Assembly (NCBI RefSeq): GCF_006715305.1
Contig: NZ_VFMY01000001.1
Coordinates: 682,001 to 746,000, forward strand
Length of the DNA stretch: 64,000 nt
DNA from: Arthrobacter sp. SLBN-100
Lineage (GTDB): Bacteria > Actinomycetota > Actinomycetes > Actinomycetales > Micrococcaceae
Direction of reading: 5' to 3'
Below, piece after piece: positions 18,142-26,161 of the stretch. The position numbers and the translations under genes are program-made. The stretch's first letter is position 1. Every line of letters starts with the position of its first letter. The notes beneath the pieces are model-generated. The model searched no databases and was not told where the DNA came from. It worked only from the letters and a program-made list of their open reading frames with translations.

Positions 18142-19539
18142 GTGACGATACGAAATCCAGATCCAGATTCCGGTGCGATGTTGCTGCGGATGAAAGTCTC
18201 CATCGCGGGCAGCGAGCCAGCCATCTGGCGGCTCCTTGAGATCGACCCTTCCCTAACCATGGACAGGGTGCATGAGATCCTGCAAACGGCCGTTGGCTGG
18301 CGGGATTCACACCTGCATTCCTTCACGGACATCGATCCCTATGTCCGTCTGCGTGCCGTCAACGGAATCGTGCGCGAACCGCGGCGCTGGGTCCCCCTGG
18401 ACCTGATGGAAGACTCTGACGATGACCTCCCGGAGACGGACTGGACCCTGGGCCAGATCTTAACCCCGGAGTCCGGTCCCCTGTTCTACGAATACGATTT
18501 CGGAGACGGCTGGATCCACCGCCTCGAACTCACCGGAAGCCTCCCCGCCCCGGCCAACACCCCAAGGGCACGGCTCCTGGACGGGGCGAGGCGGGCGCCG
18601 CTGGAAGATTCCGGCGGCATCGGTGGCTACCATGACCTCCTCGACGCCCTCGCGGACCCCGGCCACGAAGACCACAAAGACCTGAAGGCATGGGTCGCCT
18701 TGACAGCCGGGCCATGGCAGGAATTCGACCCGGAACAACTGGACATTAATACCGTGAACAACGAGCTCGACCTGCTGTTCCCTGCTCCCTCTGCCAACGA
18801 ACATGGCCCCGGAAGCGAGTCACTGACCCAGGAACTCACGAACCGGATGCCTCCCGGCCTGCGACGCGAATTCCGTTCATACCTGCACGCCGCCGGCCTC
18901 GACGGCCCCGCAACGGTCGAAGCAGACGTCGCCGAGACGATGACCGCCCCCTATCTCTGGCTCACCCGCCGCATCGGGCCTGACGGTCTATCCCTCACCG
19001 CTGCCGGCTGGCTACCGCCGACCGTGGTCCGCGAGGCAATGACCGAGCTCGGCTGGGCCAAGGACTGGATCGGCAAAGCCAACCGCGAGGACCAGACCCT
19101 GCCCGTCCTTCAGCTGCGCGAAAGCGCTCAACGACTCGGCCTGATCCGCAAAATCAAAGGCAAACTCGTCCTCACATCCGCCGCCAAACGGCTGCTCGAT
19201 GATCCCAAAGGCCTGTGGCTCTTCCTCGCACGATCCATCGCCCACCGGCACCGCCATGACTCCGAGCGCGACGCGACGCTGTTACTCCTGCTCGAAGTCG
19301 CGGCAGGGAAACGAACCAGCTGGGCCCACTACCTTGAAGCCGTCGCCTTCGGCCTCGGAGCACTCGGCTGGAGCACCCGCACCGGAGCCGAACTGGAACC
19401 GAACACCGTCCAAGCACTCCTCGTCGATGCCCACGAGGTCCTGCTGAACCTCGGCATCTTCAACGACCGCTTCGGGCTCAAAGCAAACACCGTCAAGGCG
19501 CCAGGGCAAGCCTTCGCCCGCGCAGCGCTTCATTCATAA
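18142..19539 (+). CDS. Plasmid pRiA4b ORF-3-like family protein
   Basis: 465 residues from the GTG at 18142, with AGGA at 18131; an ATG 36 bp further in is possible. The N-terminal part (about 12-195) is the pRiA4b ORF-3/IS1096 TnpR-like domain: AMLLRMKVSIAGSEPAIWR, HSFTDIDPYVRL, LFYEYDFGDGWIHRLELTGS and GIGGYHDLLDALADPGHEDH. The remaining 270 residues resemble a winged-helix-like region (LQLRESAQRLGLIRKIKGKL). The domain is common on plasmids and mobile DNA, but its biochemical role is unknown. It borders a decayed accessory segment and converges on a truncated monooxygenase pseudogene, overlapping its open frame by about 10 bp. Confidence 0.8.
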   Translation: MTIRNPDPDSGAMLLRMKVSIAGSEPAIWRLLEIDPSLTMDRVHEILQTAVGWRDSHLHSFTDIDPYVRLRAVNGIVREPRRWVPLDLMEDSDDDLPETDWTLGQILTPESGPLFYEYDFGDGWIHRLELTGSLPAPANTPRARLLDGARRAPLEDSGGIGGYHDLLDALADPGHEDHKDLKAWVALTAGPWQEFDPEQLDINTVNNELDLLFPAPSANEHGPGSESLTQELTNRMPPGLRREFRSYLHAAGLDGPATVEADVAETMTAPYLWLTRRIGPDGLSLTAAGWLPPTVVREAMTELGWAKDWIGKANREDQTLPVLQLRESAQRLGLIRKIKGKLVLTSAAKRLLDDPKGLWLFLARSIAHRHRHDSERDATLLLLLEVAAGKRTSWAHYLEAVAFGLGALGWSTRTGAELEPNTVQALLVDAHEVLLNLGIFNDRFGLKANTVKAPGQAFARAALHS

Positions 19540-20032
19540 CCACTCACACCAGCAATCACCGACCCCGCGGGGACCCACGCCCCGTTGGCGGGGGCGTGCT
19601 CAAAGCTGGCCAGAACGACGTCGCCTTCCTGCCTGAGCGCGGTGATCCGGTCTCCGAAGCGGTATCCGGTGCTGTCGGAGGTGGCCGCGACAAGGAGTTC
19701 GGCGAGGTCACCCCTCAAGATCTCCACCTCGGCGGTCACGCTCATACCGCTCGGGTCGCCGCGGGAAAACGGGCAAGCACCTGGCCGCGCGAGCCGATGA
19801 ACTCCACGCCCAACTCGCCGGGCTGCACGGCTCGGACCCGTTCCTCAAGCCCCATCCGGCGGATGACCTGCAGCCCTGCTCCCTTGAGGTCAACATTCTG
19901 CCCGCCCGTGCGCAAAGCCGGCGCCCGCTCCACCACCGTCGTGCGCCAGCCGGAGCGGTTAAGCCAATACGCCAGAGCCGGGCCCGCGATGCTCGCGCCT
20001 GCGATCAGGGCGGAAGGAACTGACATCTGCAC
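19530..20032 (-). pseudogene. FAD-binding monooxygenase remnant, frameshifted and truncated
   Basis: The N-terminal part of a PHBH-like FAD monooxygenase in two frames. The first piece (20032-19742) reads IAGASIAGPALAYWLNRSG then RTGGQNVDLKGAGLQVIRRM and stops after FPAATRAV. The second (19745-19530) continues the same protein with VTAEVEILRGDLAELLVAA and VVLASFEHAPANG. The frames overlap by an ATGA, so a single indel explains the break. After about 160 residues homology ends and the C-terminal half, including the GD motif, is missing. The break coincides with the end of the pRiA4b-type gene on the other strand. Confidence 0.75.
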
Positions 20033-20249
20033 AGGGTAGCCCAGTGATCACGGCTAGGAGAATCTTTCACCAGCGGGCGCGGGCAGTAGCGGCGCACGGG
20101 GAGACCGAATAGTTCCAGATCGAATAATCACCGTTACCAGTAGTAACTCTGCTATCTCATGAATGAATCATTCAGGCCCTCTCCCGCGGAGTTCTGCGGC
20201 CCGCGCTGGAGGCGCCTTGCGCCCGTGGCGTTCAGGGGTTTTTCCTGCT

Positions 20250-20504
20250 TCAGTCGATGTTCCCAGCCATGGCTGCGTGGGCCACCTGCTCCCAGCAGGA
20301 CGTGGACACCTGGCTCACGACCGGGCCGACCACCAGAAAAGCCATCCGGACCTTCTTCATCTTCGCGCACTGGACGAGCACCTCTCCGTCACGCCGCCAC
20401 CACTGGTCGCCGACGCACTCGGCTACAGCTACCAGGTCGCTCCCCCCACACCGATGCCGCAGGCGAAGCGTGGACGCGTTATGCCAGTGAGCGCACGTGA
20501 ATAG
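20250..20504 (+). pseudogene. Scattered remnants of a tyrosine recombinase/integrase-like gene
   Basis: Three short stretches in three frames look like parts of one integrase-type protein. The first is AAWATCSQQDVDTWLTTGPT followed by TRKAIRTFFIFAHW (frame of 20257). The second is PLVADALGYSYQVAP (frame of 20163). The third is DAAGEAWTRYASERT (frame of 20159, ending at 20500). The first resembles the linker before the catalytic domain of actinobacterial Xer-like integrases and the others resemble its C-terminal end. No catalytic Arg-His-Arg-Tyr set can be recovered. The family call rests on recognised phrasing, not a search. Confidence 0.45.
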
Positions 20505-20540
20505 GACACCAGTACGCGAGCTCGTGCCAGACTTCCAGGC

Positions 20541-21128
20541 ATGGTGACTGCCGCTTTCTACTTTGCGACCCTTGAGGACCAAGCGACGCTGCTCGACTAC
20601 CTGGGAGAACCGGACAAAGTCACCTTGCATCCGTGGCCAGTTGTTCGAAATCCCCTGGATGCCCTCACTCGCGGGGGCGCGCTCGCCAGCCCCCAGGTAA
20701 TGGTAGTCAATCAGGACCTCGGCCCACCGGTGCCGATCCGTCCGGGAGACGGGGCGCTGGATCAGCCGACGAAAGCTGGCTTCTTCAACAAGCTCAATTG
20801 GGGCCGGTTACACCCTGCCCACGACGAGGCCCTGGTGGACTCGAATGCCTCCCCGGTGCTTCTCTGGGTCCCCGCCGAAATCGGCAGTGAAGTCATAGGC
20901 GTTAGCCAGCTCGGATCGCAGGCCGACGCAATGGCAGCAATATCGGCGGATTATGAACGCTGGGTCAACCGGACGACCGGCTGGATACGACGCAAGGGGA
21001 CGAAAGTCTGGGGCCTTGAGCAAGGGACGCTTCGGCCCGATCTCAACATTCAGCTCGGCTTCATCAACAGTGTCTACGCGCTTCCCGCAGCTCTTCGAGC
21101 ACTCGAGCAAGGCGCGGCCGGACGCTGA
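20541..21128 (+). CDS. Hypothetical protein
   Basis: 195 residues with balanced composition and no signal peptide or membrane segment. It starts MVTAAFYFATLEDQATLLDY and carries GEPDKVTLHPWPVVRNPLDA and IQLGFINSVYALPAALRALE near the ends. I do not recognise a family. The ATG at 20541 has only a weak purine-rich upstream signal. Codon use resembles the flanking chromosome and the frame is uninterrupted, unlike the decayed DNA just upstream. It may be a passenger of the accessory segment between 18 and 21 kb. Confidence 0.6.
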   Translation: MVTAAFYFATLEDQATLLDYLGEPDKVTLHPWPVVRNPLDALTRGGALASPQVMVVNQDLGPPVPIRPGDGALDQPTKAGFFNKLNWGRLHPAHDEALVDSNASPVLLWVPAEIGSEVIGVSQLGSQADAMAAISADYERWVNRTTGWIRRKGTKVWGLEQGTLRPDLNIQLGFINSVYALPAALRALEQGAAGR

Positions 21129-21252
21129 CGAATCGCAGCGACACCCAGAATGAGCGCCTGTGCGGAGGAGAATACGCACCAACTCGATACGCAGGGGTGC
21201 CAGTAGATTGTCGCAGACCACACTGTTTGTGCCTTTGGGCTGGCGTCTCTGT

Positions 21253-21435
21253 CTAAGGAACGCCGAGGGTTGTCGAGGGTGCCGGGACCAGGGGCAATTG
21301 GGTTTCCAGCTGCTGCGGGCCGGTTGCAGGTTCCGCTAGTTCCATCGGTATGGACAAGTAGCCTTGAGCCATTGCCGCCAGGGCGAGAACACGGACTAAA
21401 GTTCCGGGACCGGCGACCTTTTTTGATGCTTCCAT
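21253..21435 (-). CDS. Small hypothetical protein under a LacI-type operator
   Basis: 60 residues starting MEASKKVAGPGTLVRVLALA, with a hydrophobic stretch at about 13-29 and a Pro/Thr/Gln-rich tail. No family is recognised. The case for a real gene is its excellent ribosome-binding site: AAGGAGGAG ends 5 nt before the ATG at 21435. The near-palindromic LacI operator at 21470-21489, 35 bp upstream, supports it further. It is divergent from the first LacI gene, so both share one control region. It could be a small membrane peptide or the stump of a lost sugar gene; the sequence does not decide. Confidence 0.45.
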   Translation of the reverse strand: MEASKKVAGPGTLVRVLALAAMAQGYLSIPMELAEPATGPQQLETQLPLVPAPSTTLGVP

Positions 21436-21469
21436 AGAGCACTCCTCCTTGAGTGAGGTGAAGCAGGCA

Positions 21470-21489
21470 AAACGTTTACGCAAACGTTT
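21470..21489. promoter_or_regulatory. LacI-family operator A
   Basis: AAACGTTTACGCAAACGTTT is palindromic except at one symmetric pair. It lies 35 bp upstream of the divergent 60-aa gene and about 115 bp upstream of the first LacI gene. The central CG and the AAACGTTT arms fit the operator style of LacI-family sugar repressors. Confidence 0.75.
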
Positions 21490-21567
21490 GTAGGAGTAAA
21501 CGCGGTATGAGCCAGTGCTGTCAATATGCCGGCAGCCCTCAATCTGTAAACTGTCGGAGGTTGTGCG

Positions 21568-21587
21568 AAACGTTCGCGTAAACGATT
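21568..21587. promoter_or_regulatory. LacI-family operator B, imperfect
   Basis: AAACGTTCGCGTAAACGATT resembles operators A and C and lies 17 bp upstream of the first LacI start codon, where bound repressor would block its own transcription. Confidence 0.6.
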
Positions 21588-21604
21588 CTCCAAAGGCGGC
21601 GACG

Positions 21605-22609
21605 ATGACGACGATGGTAAAAGTGGCCAAACTTGCCGGCGTGTCCATCTCGACAGTCTCACACGTCCTGAACGGCACCCGGCACGTCAACGATGAGACG
21701 CGTCAAAGAGTACTGAAGGCCATCGAGGAAACCTCCTATCGCCAGGATGCCCTGGCCCGGGCTATGCGCCGGTCCCGGACGGACAGCATCGGACTGATCG
21801 TTTCCGACGGCGGCGAGCCGGCCTTCGCGGAGATGATCCGCGGTGTGGAAGAAACTGCCGCCAACCAGGGAATCACCCTGCTGCTGGCCAATTCCGCGGA
21901 GGACCCGGAACGTGAGGCTCGCGCCGTCCAGGCCCTCCTGGAGCGCAGGGTGGACGGCCTCATCCTGGCCCGCGCCGCGGGCTCCGGCCCGGAGGCCTTG
22001 ACGGACTTCGCCGACCAGGACACTCCGCTAGTGCTGATGGACCGGCTATCCGATGACCCGTTCGACCAAGTGGGGGTGGAAAACCGTGCGCCCATCAAGG
22101 AACTGGTGGAGCACTTGGCGTCCCAGGGGCATCAGCGGATTCTGTTGATTGCCGGGGATACAAGGGTTGCCACTCTCCGGGAACGGCACGACGCCTTCCA
22201 GGAGGCGATGGCGAGGGCAGGCATCCCGGTGACGGACCAGCTGACCGTTATCGCCGGGGAGCCCGAGGAAACCGACACCGGAATCTCGAAGGCGCTGTCG
22301 GCAGCGCAGCCCCCTACCGCCGCCATAGCCTGCAGTACTGTGCTGGCCGCGGCAGCACTTCGCCACATCCAGCAGCGGGCCTTGCGGATGCCAGAAGACA
22401 TCGCCTTCGCCACTTTCGACGGCTTCGCCTATGCAGACCTGTTTGAGCCCCAGCTCACCACCGTCCGCCAACCCGCCTTCCAAGTCGGCGCAACAGCAGC
22501 CAAGCTGCTGGCCAAGAGGATCGCCGACAAATCTGTTCAGCCGACCACTGTAAGACTGGCACCCACCATCGAATACCGCGCCTCCTCCTCCGCAGGACCA
22601 CGCTCCTAG
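21605..22609 (+). CDS. LacI-family transcriptional repressor 1
   Basis: 334 residues. The N-terminal helix-turn-helix reads VAKLAGVSISTVSHVLNGTR, with the hinge helix RQDALARAMRRSRTDSIGL. The periplasmic-binding-protein-like effector domain (about 60-330) includes ILLIAGDTRVATLRERHDAF and DIAFATFDGFAYADLFEPQL. The ATG at 21605 was chosen because it opens the DNA-binding domain and follows AAAGGCGG; the longer upstream frame runs through operator B. It closely resembles the second LacI protein 190 bp downstream, so the pair looks like a tandem duplication. The gene context suggests a fructo-oligosaccharide or difructose effector; that is inference. Confidence 0.92.
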   Translation: MTTMVKVAKLAGVSISTVSHVLNGTRHVNDETRQRVLKAIEETSYRQDALARAMRRSRTDSIGLIVSDGGEPAFAEMIRGVEETAANQGITLLLANSAEDPEREARAVQALLERRVDGLILARAAGSGPEALTDFADQDTPLVLMDRLSDDPFDQVGVENRAPIKELVEHLASQGHQRILLIAGDTRVATLRERHDAFQEAMARAGIPVTDQLTVIAGEPEETDTGISKALSAAQPPTAAIACSTVLAAAALRHIQQRALRMPEDIAFATFDGFAYADLFEPQLTTVRQPAFQVGATAAKLLAKRIADKSVQPTTVRLAPTIEYRASSSAGPRS

Positions 22610-22759
22610 CTCCCCTGGCCTGCGCCATCGCCATCTGTTGTTGGCAAGGCCATTGGCAACACCGGAATAGTCACTTCCGTTTTTCCTCCTCCGGTCTTTG
22701 AAGAACCGGAAGACAACTTTGTGACCTATTGCACATCGAAACGTTTGTCTCTACTATCG

Positions 22760-22779
22760 AAACGTTCGCGCAATCGTTT
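22760..22779. promoter_or_regulatory. LacI-family operator C in front of the second repressor and the transporter operon
   Basis: AAACGTTCGCGCAATCGTTT lies 17 bp before the GTG start of the second LacI gene, and a half-site AAACGTTTGT occurs at 22739-22748. No other operator is seen before the binding-protein gene, so this site probably controls the whole downstream operon. Confidence 0.65.
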
Positions 22780-22796
22780 CGCTAGAAGGAGTCGCA

Positions 22797-23840
22797 GTGG
22801 CAACCATCGTCGATGTCGCATCACTTGCAGGCGTTTCGACGTCCACTGTGTCGCACGTGCTCAACGAAACGCGGCACGTGGAACCGGAGACCAAAGAGCG
22901 GGTGATGAGTGCGGTGCAGGCCACCGGATATCGGCGCGATGTGCTGGCCCGCTCGATGCGCCGGGCCAGGACTGACTCCGTCGGCCTGGTGGTTTCGGAC
23001 GCCGGGGAGCCGGCCTTCGCGGACATGGTGCACGGGGTGGAAGAAGCCGCCGCACAGAACGGCCTGTCCCTGCTGCTGGCAAACTCGGCGGAAGATCCCG
23101 CCAGGGAACGCGCGGCAGTGGAGACACTTCTGGACCGCCGGGTTGATGGCCTCATCATTGCCCGGGCTGCCGGTTCGGCGGCCGGCTTGCTGGAGCGTAT
23201 CCGTGCGCACAAAAAGCCGCTGGTCCTCTTGGACCGGCTCGCGGGCCTGGACGTGGACCAAGTAGGCGTCAACAACACCTCCGCGATGGCGGCCCTGGTT
23301 GAACACCTCACCGCCCAGGGTCATGAACGGATCCTTCTGGTCTCAGGGGACCTGCGGGTCTCGTCCCTCCGCGAACGCTATGACGGTTTCCGCGCCGCCA
23401 TGGAGGAGCGAGGCTTTGAGGTCCCCGCCGCCTTGCTCTGCGAAGGAACCGTAACAGCGGCGGCCACCTTTGACAGTGTCCGGGCAGCGCTGCGCACCTC
23501 CGGTCCGAACCAGGAACGTCCGACGGCGGTCCTCGCCTGCAGCACGCTGCTGGCGGCTGGTGCCTTGCGGGCGGTGCAGCACGAAGGCCTGCGGGTGCCC
23601 GAAACGATGGCGTTCGCAACCTTCGACGGGTTTACGTACTCGGACCTGTTTCAACCCCAGATCACTACGGTCCGCCAACCGGCTTTCCAGCTCGGTGAAA
23701 GCGCCGTGAGTCTACTTCTGCGACGCCTGGAGAACCCTTCCGCTCCAACCAAAATCCTTCGACTCGACTCCGACATCGAATTCCGCCGCTCCACCAGTAG
23801 CTTCCCCTTAAATACCTCGACATCACATCCCGTCAGCTAG
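22797..23840 (+). CDS. LacI-family transcriptional repressor 2
   Basis: 347 residues, colinear with the first LacI protein (shared phrases STVSHVLN, VVSDAGEPAFADMVHGVEEA, LLLANSAEDP, RRVDGLIIARAAGS). The helix-turn-helix is VASLAGVSTSTVSHVLNETR; the effector domain has ILLVSGDLRVSSLRERYDGF and FATFDGFTYSDLFQPQITTV. The GTG start has GAAGGAG at 22785-22791. The binding-protein gene begins 63 bp after its stop with no intervening operator, so this repressor probably heads and autoregulates the operon. Sequence differences in the recognition helix suggest overlapping but perhaps not identical operator preference to repressor 1. Confidence 0.92.
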   Translation: MATIVDVASLAGVSTSTVSHVLNETRHVEPETKERVMSAVQATGYRRDVLARSMRRARTDSVGLVVSDAGEPAFADMVHGVEEAAAQNGLSLLLANSAEDPARERAAVETLLDRRVDGLIIARAAGSAAGLLERIRAHKKPLVLLDRLAGLDVDQVGVNNTSAMAALVEHLTAQGHERILLVSGDLRVSSLRERYDGFRAAMEERGFEVPAALLCEGTVTAAATFDSVRAALRTSGPNQERPTAVLACSTLLAAGALRAVQHEGLRVPETMAFATFDGFTYSDLFQPQITTVRQPAFQLGESAVSLLLRRLENPSAPTKILRLDSDIEFRRSTSSFPLNTSTSHPVS

Positions 23841-23903
23841 GCAACCAGCCATCGCATCCCATCAGCGCACCTTCTCCGGGTGCAGCAGGCAAAGGAGCAT
23901 CAC

Positions 23904-25208
23904 ATGAGAAAAACAGTCCGCACCACCCTCGCCGCGGCGGCAACTGCCGCCCTGCTGGCCCTGACCGCATGCGGGAGCTCCACGGACACGGCAACACCCG
24001 CAGCGGACGGCCCCTACTCCGCCCCAGCCAAGGACGTCACCGCCACCATCTCCGTCTCCAACTGGGGAGATCCTGGAGACAAAGCCGTGTACGACAGCGT
24101 GGCCGAGCGCTTCAAGGAGAAGTATCCGAACGTGACGGTGAACAACAACTTCACCCCCATCACCACTTGGACCGAATACGTCAATAAGCTGGTGACCCAG
24201 GCAGCCGCCGGGCAGGCGCCGGACGTCATTAACATCGCTACCGAGGGTGTGGAACTTGGCCTGACCAATGAGCTTTTCGCTCCCCTGGACGGCTTTCTGA
24301 AGAACGATCCTGAGGCCAAGTCCCTGCGGGAGGACATCGACCCGAAATTGCTGGAGGGGTTCAGTAAGGAGGGCTCGACCTACCTGATGCCCAACACGTT
24401 CAACACCATGGTGATCTACTACAACACCAAGATGTTCGATGCGGCCGGCATCGAGCGGCCCGGCGATGACTGGACCTGGGACGAGTTCCTGGAGATCTCC
24501 AAGAAGCTGACCACCGGTTCCGGGCCGGACAAGGTGTACGGGTTCGCCATGCCGTATTACTCCTTCGGCATCACCCCGTGGCTTTACTCCAATGGCACGT
24601 CCATGATGAGTGAGGACCTCAAAACGGCCCAGCTGACCGACGAAAAGGTCAAGGAAACCGTGGGCTGGGTCCGGGACCTCGTCACCGAGCATGGTGTGGC
24701 GCCGCAGCCGAAGGGCTCGGACCCCTACCAGCTGTTTCCCGCCGGTAAGGCGGCCATGACTGGTGCCGGACACTTCGTCACCGGCGGTTTCGAAAAGGCC
24801 GGCTTCGCCGACTACGACATCCTCCCCTGGCCGCAGCAGGCCACGAAGTCCACTGTTTTCGGCGCCGGCGCCTTCGCCGTCTCCAAGGCCTCGAAGAACA
24901 AGGAACTGTCCTGGGAGTTCATCAAGATGCTCACCGACCAGCAGACCCAGAAGCAGTGGGCCGACGCCGGCGCCGCCGTTCCGTCCACAAAGACCGCCGC
25001 TTCATCACCGGAATTCCTGGCCTCCCCTGAGCACGGTGAAGAGTTCTACAACTCCCTCTCCTACGCCAAGCCGGTGGCGGCGCCCCGCGCCTACAATGTG
25101 CTGGATCCGGCGTTCATGCGCGCAATGGACGAGATCATGTCCGGCCAGGACATCGGTTCTTCCCTTCAGAAGGCCCAGAAGGATGTTGAGGAGGCGTTGC
25201 AGCAGTGA
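23904..25208 (+). CDS. ABC transporter sugar-binding lipoprotein, family 1
   Basis: 434 residues. A Sec lipoprotein signal (RKTVRTTLAAAATAALLALT followed by the lipobox cysteine in LTACGSS) is followed by a family 1 solute-binding fold with WGDPGDKAVYDSVAERFKEK, the hinge IYYNTKMFDAAGIERPGDDW and a C-terminal KPVAAPRAYNVLDPAFMRAM. Such proteins capture oligosaccharides outside the membrane and deliver them to a two-permease importer, encoded next. The ATG at 23904 has AAAGGAG at 23891-23897. The downstream GH172 and GH32 genes point to a fructose-containing oligosaccharide as ligand; this is inference. Confidence 0.9.
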   Translation: MRKTVRTTLAAAATAALLALTACGSSTDTATPAADGPYSAPAKDVTATISVSNWGDPGDKAVYDSVAERFKEKYPNVTVNNNFTPITTWTEYVNKLVTQAAAGQAPDVINIATEGVELGLTNELFAPLDGFLKNDPEAKSLREDIDPKLLEGFSKEGSTYLMPNTFNTMVIYYNTKMFDAAGIERPGDDWTWDEFLEISKKLTTGSGPDKVYGFAMPYYSFGITPWLYSNGTSMMSEDLKTAQLTDEKVKETVGWVRDLVTEHGVAPQPKGSDPYQLFPAGKAAMTGAGHFVTGGFEKAGFADYDILPWPQQATKSTVFGAGAFAVSKASKNKELSWEFIKMLTDQQTQKQWADAGAAVPSTKTAASSPEFLASPEHGEEFYNSLSYAKPVAAPRAYNVLDPAFMRAMDEIMSGQDIGSSLQKAQKDVEEALQQ

Positions 25209-26161
25209 CCTTGACTGCCTCCAAAAGCACGCTGCCGCCCGTGGCCCTTCCGGGTCACGGGGGGCGGCCCGGCCGCCAAAGCGCCACCCGCCGTCGGGAA
25301 GCCCTCACCGGCTACCTTTTCACGGCACCCACGATCATCGGCTTCCTGGTCTTCGTCCTCGGCCCGCTCATCGCGGCCTTGTACCTGAGCCTCACCAAGT
25401 ACAACATCCTCACCGCACCCAAATTCATCGGCTTCGACAACTACGCCCGGATGTTCCGGGACGAGCGCCTGGCCACCACCTACGGCAACACCGTCCTGTA
25501 CGTCGTGGCTGCCGTGGTCCTGATCAACGGGTTTGCGCTCCTGTTCGCAGTGCTCATCAACCAGCGGCTCCCCCGGGCACTCACCTACGTGTTCCGCTCC
25601 GCCTACTTCTTCCCGTACCTGGTGGCGCTGGTGTACGTGTCCATCATCTGGCAGGCACTCTTCCAAAAAGACACGGGGATCCTGAATTACTACCTCACCG
25701 CACTGGGCGGGGAGCGGATCGACTGGCTCAACAGCTCGGAGTTCTCCAGGCTCTCGGTGATCATCGTGGATACCTGGCGGAACGTCGGCTTCGCCATGCT
25801 GATCTTCGTGGCGGCCCTGCAGGAAGTCCCCAAGGACATGGTGGAGGCCGCCCGGATGGACGGCGCCAACGAGTGGCAGATTTTCCGCCGCATCATCCTG
25901 CCGATGATCAGCCAGGCGACGTTCTTCAACATCACCATCACCATCATCGGCGCGTTCCAGATCTATGAATCGATCATTGTGCTCACCCGCGGCGGCCCCG
26001 GCGATGCCAGCCGCAGCGTGGTGATGTACATCGCCGAAGTGGCCTTCAACAAGTTCGACATGGGCTACGCCTCAGCCATCGCGGTGACCCTGTTCCTGAT
26101 CATCATGCTGGTAACCATGGTGCAGTTCCGCCTAAGGAAGTCCTGGGTGAACAATGAGTAA
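25205..26161 (+). CDS. ABC sugar transporter permease (MalF/UgpA type)
   Basis: 318 residues with six predicted membrane helices, beginning with LTGYLFTAPTIIGFLVFVLG. The EAA loop that docks the ATPase reads EVPKDMVEAARMDGANEWQI, followed by FRRIILPMI. The GTG start overlaps the binding-protein stop (GTGA), indicating translational coupling. It forms the membrane channel together with the next gene's product. No ATPase gene is present in the operon, as is common for actinobacterial CUT1 importers that share one MsiK/UgpC-like ATPase. Confidence 0.92.
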   Translation: MTLTASKSTLPPVALPGHGGRPGRQSATRRREALTGYLFTAPTIIGFLVFVLGPLIAALYLSLTKYNILTAPKFIGFDNYARMFRDERLATTYGNTVLYVVAAVVLINGFALLFAVLINQRLPRALTYVFRSAYFFPYLVALVYVSIIWQALFQKDTGILNYYLTALGGERIDWLNSSEFSRLSVIIVDTWRNVGFAMLIFVAALQEVPKDMVEAARMDGANEWQIFRRIILPMISQATFFNITITIIGAFQIYESIIVLTRGGPGDASRSVVMYIAEVAFNKFDMGYASAIAVTLFLIIMLVTMVQFRLRKSWVNNE

